Shown: positions 7,082 to 9,137 of the stretch, piece by piece
How the letters are laid out: each line of letters opens with the position of its first letter
How positions within the stretch are numbered: position 1 is the first letter of the stretch
Origin: Clostridiales bacterium
Lineage (GTDB): Bacteria; Bacillota; Clostridia; Lachnospirales; WQUN01
NCBI GenBank assembly: GCA_031269415.1
Contig: JAISZF010000002.1
Span: forward strand, 1-9,137
Direction: 5' to 3'
Length of the DNA stretch: 9,137 nucleotides
Notes under the pieces: model-generated
Database searches by the model: none
Told to the model about the DNA's origin: nothing
The model's input: only the letters and a program-made list of their open reading frames with translations
Position numbers and translations under genes: made by a program

Positions 7082-8200
7082 GTGGATAAAAAGAATCTGG
7101 AACTGGCTATAGAACTCCGACATGAACTGCACCAGCATCCCGAGCTTTCATGTAAAGAGGTATGGACCAAAAAGAGGCTGATTGACTTTTTAGCGGAACA
7201 TACAAAGCTCGATATCGCGGACAGAGGTTCATGGTTCTATGCGGTCTACCGCTCAGAAAGCCCCAACGGGAAGAAAATCGGTTTCAGAGCTGATTTTGAC
7301 GCGCTGCCTATTGACGAGACAATTTCGCTTCCATACGGATCGCGGTCTCCAGGAGTGGCTCATAAGTGCGGGCATGACGGTCATAGCGCCATACTGGCGG
7401 GCGCCGCTCTTGAAATTGATCAGATCCGCCCAGAGAATTCGGTCTATTTTATCTTCCAGCACGCTGAGGAGATTGGCGTGGGCGGCGTCGAGGCGGCTGT
7501 CGCTGTCACCGAGAACGGCATAGACGAGATATACGCGATACACAATTCTCCGGGCGTTCCCGAGAATATGGTCGCCATTAAAAACGGCGCGGCTTACTGC
7601 GCCTCCAAGGGTATGACAATACATATGAAGGGCGTTTCGACACACGCGAGCGCGCCTGAACTCGGCAAGAATCCGGCTTTCGCCATAGCCGAGATCATAC
7701 GGGCGATACCCGGGCTTATCGATCCCAAGGATCATAAAGGGATTATACTCTGCACGGTTATCTGCGTGGACATTGGTGAAGAGGCTTTCGGGATCTCCGC
7801 TCACGACGGCAGGCTGCTGCTGACTCTCCGGGGCCAGTATGAGGCCGAAATGGACGCCCTGCAGCGCAGCTTGGAAGAGATCGCCAAAGAACAGGCCGAA
7901 CTCTACGGGCTGGAAATCAGCTTTTCATTCCAAGAGCCATTTCCGGAAACGTCAAACTCCCCCGAATGCGCGGACAAGGTCCGCCGCGCCTGCGCGGCTC
8001 TGGGCGTGCCGGTATACGAACTGCCGGCTCCTATGCGGGGTTCCGAGGATTTCGGGTATTTCCTGAAGCGAACCAAAGGGGCTGGGTTCTTGGTGGGCGC
8101 GGGAGAAGAGCGGCCTCAGATACATACGACAGGCTATGATTTCAATGACAATATCATAGAAACCACAGTAGAGATCTATATAAAACTCGCTATAGGCTGA
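7082..8200 (+). CDS. M20D-type metal-dependent amidohydrolase/aminoacylase
   Basis: A 372-residue cytoplasmic hydrolase of the M20 peptidase family, M20D/amidohydrolase branch, which includes hippurate hydrolases, N-acyl-amino-acid deacylases and IAA-amino-acid hydrolases. No signal peptide is seen. The N-terminus R-H-E-L-H-Q-H-P-E-L-S is typical. The full metal set appears present: Cys96 and His98 in C-G-H-D-G-H, Glu130 (with catalytic Glu129 in H-A-E-E), His154 and His348 (I-H-T-T). His188 in T-H-A-S-A-P is the dimerisation-domain histidine, and G-S-E-D-F-G is also conserved. It should be active. It begins 12 bases after the symporter and is the last gene before the terminator, so it is part of the operon. 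The substrate is not readable from sequence. A role in freeing amino acids, for example ornithine or alanine, from N-acyl conjugates is inference from context only. Confidence 0.88.
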   Translation: MDKKNLELAIELRHELHQHPELSCKEVWTKKRLIDFLAEHTKLDIADRGSWFYAVYRSESPNGKKIGFRADFDALPIDETISLPYGSRSPGVAHKCGHDGHSAILAGAALEIDQIRPENSVYFIFQHAEEIGVGGVEAAVAVTENGIDEIYAIHNSPGVPENMVAIKNGAAYCASKGMTIHMKGVSTHASAPELGKNPAFAIAEIIRAIPGLIDPKDHKGIILCTVICVDIGEEAFGISAHDGRLLLTLRGQYEAEMDALQRSLEEIAKEQAELYGLEISFSFQEPFPETSNSPECADKVRRACAALGVPVYELPAPMRGSEDFGYFLKRTKGAGFLVGAGEERPQIHTTGYDFNDNIIETTVEIYIKLAIG

Positions 8201-8221
8201 AAACCTCGCCGCGAAATTAAG

Positions 8222-8261
8222 AATCCCACGGGAACGGCAAGACCGCTCCTGTGGGATTTTT
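8222..8261. terminator. Strong intrinsic terminator, probably bidirectional
   Basis: AATCCCAC (8222-8229) pairs with GTGGGATT (8251-8258). Inside these, GGAACGG (8231-8237) pairs with CCGCTCC (8243-8249) with one A/C mismatch, around the 5-base loop CAAGA. The plus strand then has TTTTT at 8257-8261 followed by AATTT. It ends the ornithine operon 22 bases after the amidohydrolase stop. On the minus strand the same hairpin is followed by CTTAATTT, a weaker U tract, so it may also serve the convergent ATPase gene. Confidence 0.92.
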
Positions 8262-8266
8262 AATTT

Positions 8267-8293
8267 ATTGGCTCTGTCAACCCAAGAGCCAAT
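8267..8293. repeat. Perfect 9-base inverted repeat spanning the ATPase stop codon
   Basis: ATTGGCTCT (8267-8275) and AGAGCCAAT (8285-8293) are exact reverse complements around a 9-base loop that holds the minus-strand TGA stop (8277-8279). In the minus-strand message it folds over the gene's last codons and is followed by A-rich sequence, not a U run, so it is not itself a terminator. It lies only 5 bases from the operon terminator; the two hairpins are stacked in the convergent gap. Confidence 0.6.
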
Positions 8294-9137
8294 CCTCTAT
8301 TCTGACAGCGGGAATCCCTTCATAATTCCCCTTAAACGCCCCATCCTTATAAATGACAAACTTGGGATAGTTATCCCTGACATCCAACAAGGGCGAAAAT
8401 TCTCGGCTGATGGTTGATTCCTCATTCAAGAGATAACAAACCTGTACATATATTTTTTCGCCGTTCTTTTCGCCCACAAAATCAATTTCCCTTTCGCCGA
8501 TATACCCGACGCAAATTCTAAACCCACGCCGAAGCAGTTCCAACGCGACGATATTTTCCAAAACCAGTTCAATGTTTTGTAAATTTTCACCCACTACCGC
8601 CTGACGCAAACCGTGGTCGGCGACATAGTATTTTTCGTTGACCTTAAGCATTTTCTTACCGGCGATGTCTTGGCTCTTCAAACGAAGCAGCAAGCAAGCC
8701 TCGCCGCAGTATTTAAGGTAATTCAATACGGTCTCCGGCGAGATGGCGCGCTTTTCATCTTTCAAAAATTTGGAAATACCCGTCGCTGAAAAAGTTCTGC
8801 CAACGTTTGCCAAGGCGTAAGAAATAATGCGCTCCAATAAATCCACGTCACGGATTTTATTGCGCTTCACAATGTCTTTAAGCACAACCGAGTTAAATAC
8901 GTCTTGCAGGTAATTCTTACCGCTTTCGGGAGCGAAGTTTATTTCGGACAGGAAGGGCATTCCTCCGTATTCGACATAGCTCTCAAAGGTATAAGCGGGG
9001 TTCAGTGACTTGAACTCGGCGTAAGAGAACGGATACACTGTGAACGCGACATAGCGCCCGGCGATGTATGTGGCAAGTTCTCCCGATAGCAAGCGGGAGT
9101 TTGAGCCTGTAATATAAATATCCGCGTTAAACTTGAC
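8277..9137 (-). CDS. AAA-type ATPase with DUF4143 C-terminal domain, 5'-truncated
   Basis: The frame stays open to the right edge, so the gene is cut and 286 residues are seen. The TTG at 9092 is internal. The first visible residues, D-I-Y-I-T-G-S-N-S then G-E-L-A-T-Y-I-A-G-R-Y, are the sensor region typical of the AAA_14/DUF4143 family; the Walker A and B motifs would lie beyond the window. The Y-P-F-S-Y-A-E-F and Y-V-E-Y-G-G-M-P stretches, and a winged-helix-like middle part, follow. The C-terminus carries a PD-(D/E)XK-like remnant: E-R-E-I-D-F followed by Y-V-Q-V-C-Y, with no catalytic lysine in the last motif, as is common in this family. The cellular role of these widespread, often multicopy proteins is not established. 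The gene is convergent to the operon and lower in GC (27 of 60 in two sampled lines), so it is probably a separate, possibly acquired, unit. Confidence 0.88.
   Translation of the reverse strand, partial: VKFNADIYITGSNSRLLSGELATYIAGRYVAFTVYPFSYAEFKSLNPAYTFESYVEYGGMPFLSEINFAPESGKNYLQDVFNSVVLKDIVKRNKIRDVDLLERIISYALANVGRTFSATGISKFLKDEKRAISPETVLNYLKYCGEACLLLRLKSQDIAGKKMLKVNEKYYVADHGLRQAVVGENLQNIELVLENIVALELLRRGFRICVGYIGEREIDFVGEKNGEKIYVQVCYLLNEESTISREFSPLLDVRDNYPKFVIYKDGAFKGNYEGIPAVRIEDWLLG

Noticed and set aside
7253..7804. 183-codon minus-strand open frame opposite the amidohydrolase
   Set aside because: It overlaps the metal-site codons of a clear M20 gene; no motif or ribosome binding site was recognised.
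9090..9092. TTG as the start of the ATPase gene
   Set aside because: The frame continues to the window edge with typical family residues (D-I-Y-I-T-G-S-N-S), so the gene is truncated by the window, not started here.

Overview
The window reads as part of an amino-acid-fermenting anaerobic bacterium's L-ornithine degradation operon. The evidence is an adenosylcobalamin/PLP D-ornithine 4,5-aminomutase large subunit (OraE), a GlmL/MutL-type ASKHA protein and an ornithine racemase (Orr), in the order known from Clostridia and related anaerobes. GC is fairly high in most of the operon (35 of 60 bases in the lines at 1261 and 2041). Start sites carry Shine-Dalgarno sequences. A high-GC clostridial lineage or a Synergistota-like amino-acid fermenter would fit, but the sequence alone does not settle the taxon.

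Layout: six plus-strand genes fill 2-8200. oraE (cut by the left edge), glmL and orr form a tight block with two 4-base stop/start overlaps. After 14 bases comes alanine dehydrogenase (ald). A 102-base gap with a GC-rich hairpin follows, then an AGCS-family sodium/alanine-type symporter, and 12 bases later an M20D-type metal-dependent amidohydrolase. A strong intrinsic terminator at 8222-8261 closes the operon. Convergent on the minus strand, and running off the right edge, is an AAA/DUF4143-type ATPase gene, which is unrelated in function and lower in GC (27 of 60 bases in the lines at 8461 and 8881).

How the genes fit together: Orr converts L-ornithine to D-ornithine, and OraSE rearranges that to 2,4-diaminopentanoate. 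GlmL is probably an ATP-dependent chaperone or reactivator for the B12 enzyme. Ord and OrtAB would complete conversion to acetyl-CoA plus alanine. They and OraS are not in this window and presumably lie upstream. Ald can oxidise alanine to pyruvate, ammonia and NADH, and the symporter can move alanine across the membrane. The 3' half of the operon therefore looks like an alanine-handling module attached to the ornithine pathway. The amidohydrolase may release amino acids from N-acyl or peptide-like conjugates, but its substrate cannot be read from the sequence.

The individual families are known. The points worth a second look are the coupling of ornithine fermentation to an alanine module (with a stereochemistry gap, since the thiolase product is D-alanine and Ald is L-specific), altered signature motifs in the symporter, and the embedded amidohydrolase. 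I found no CRISPR array, tRNA, rRNA, insertion sequence or clearly new system.
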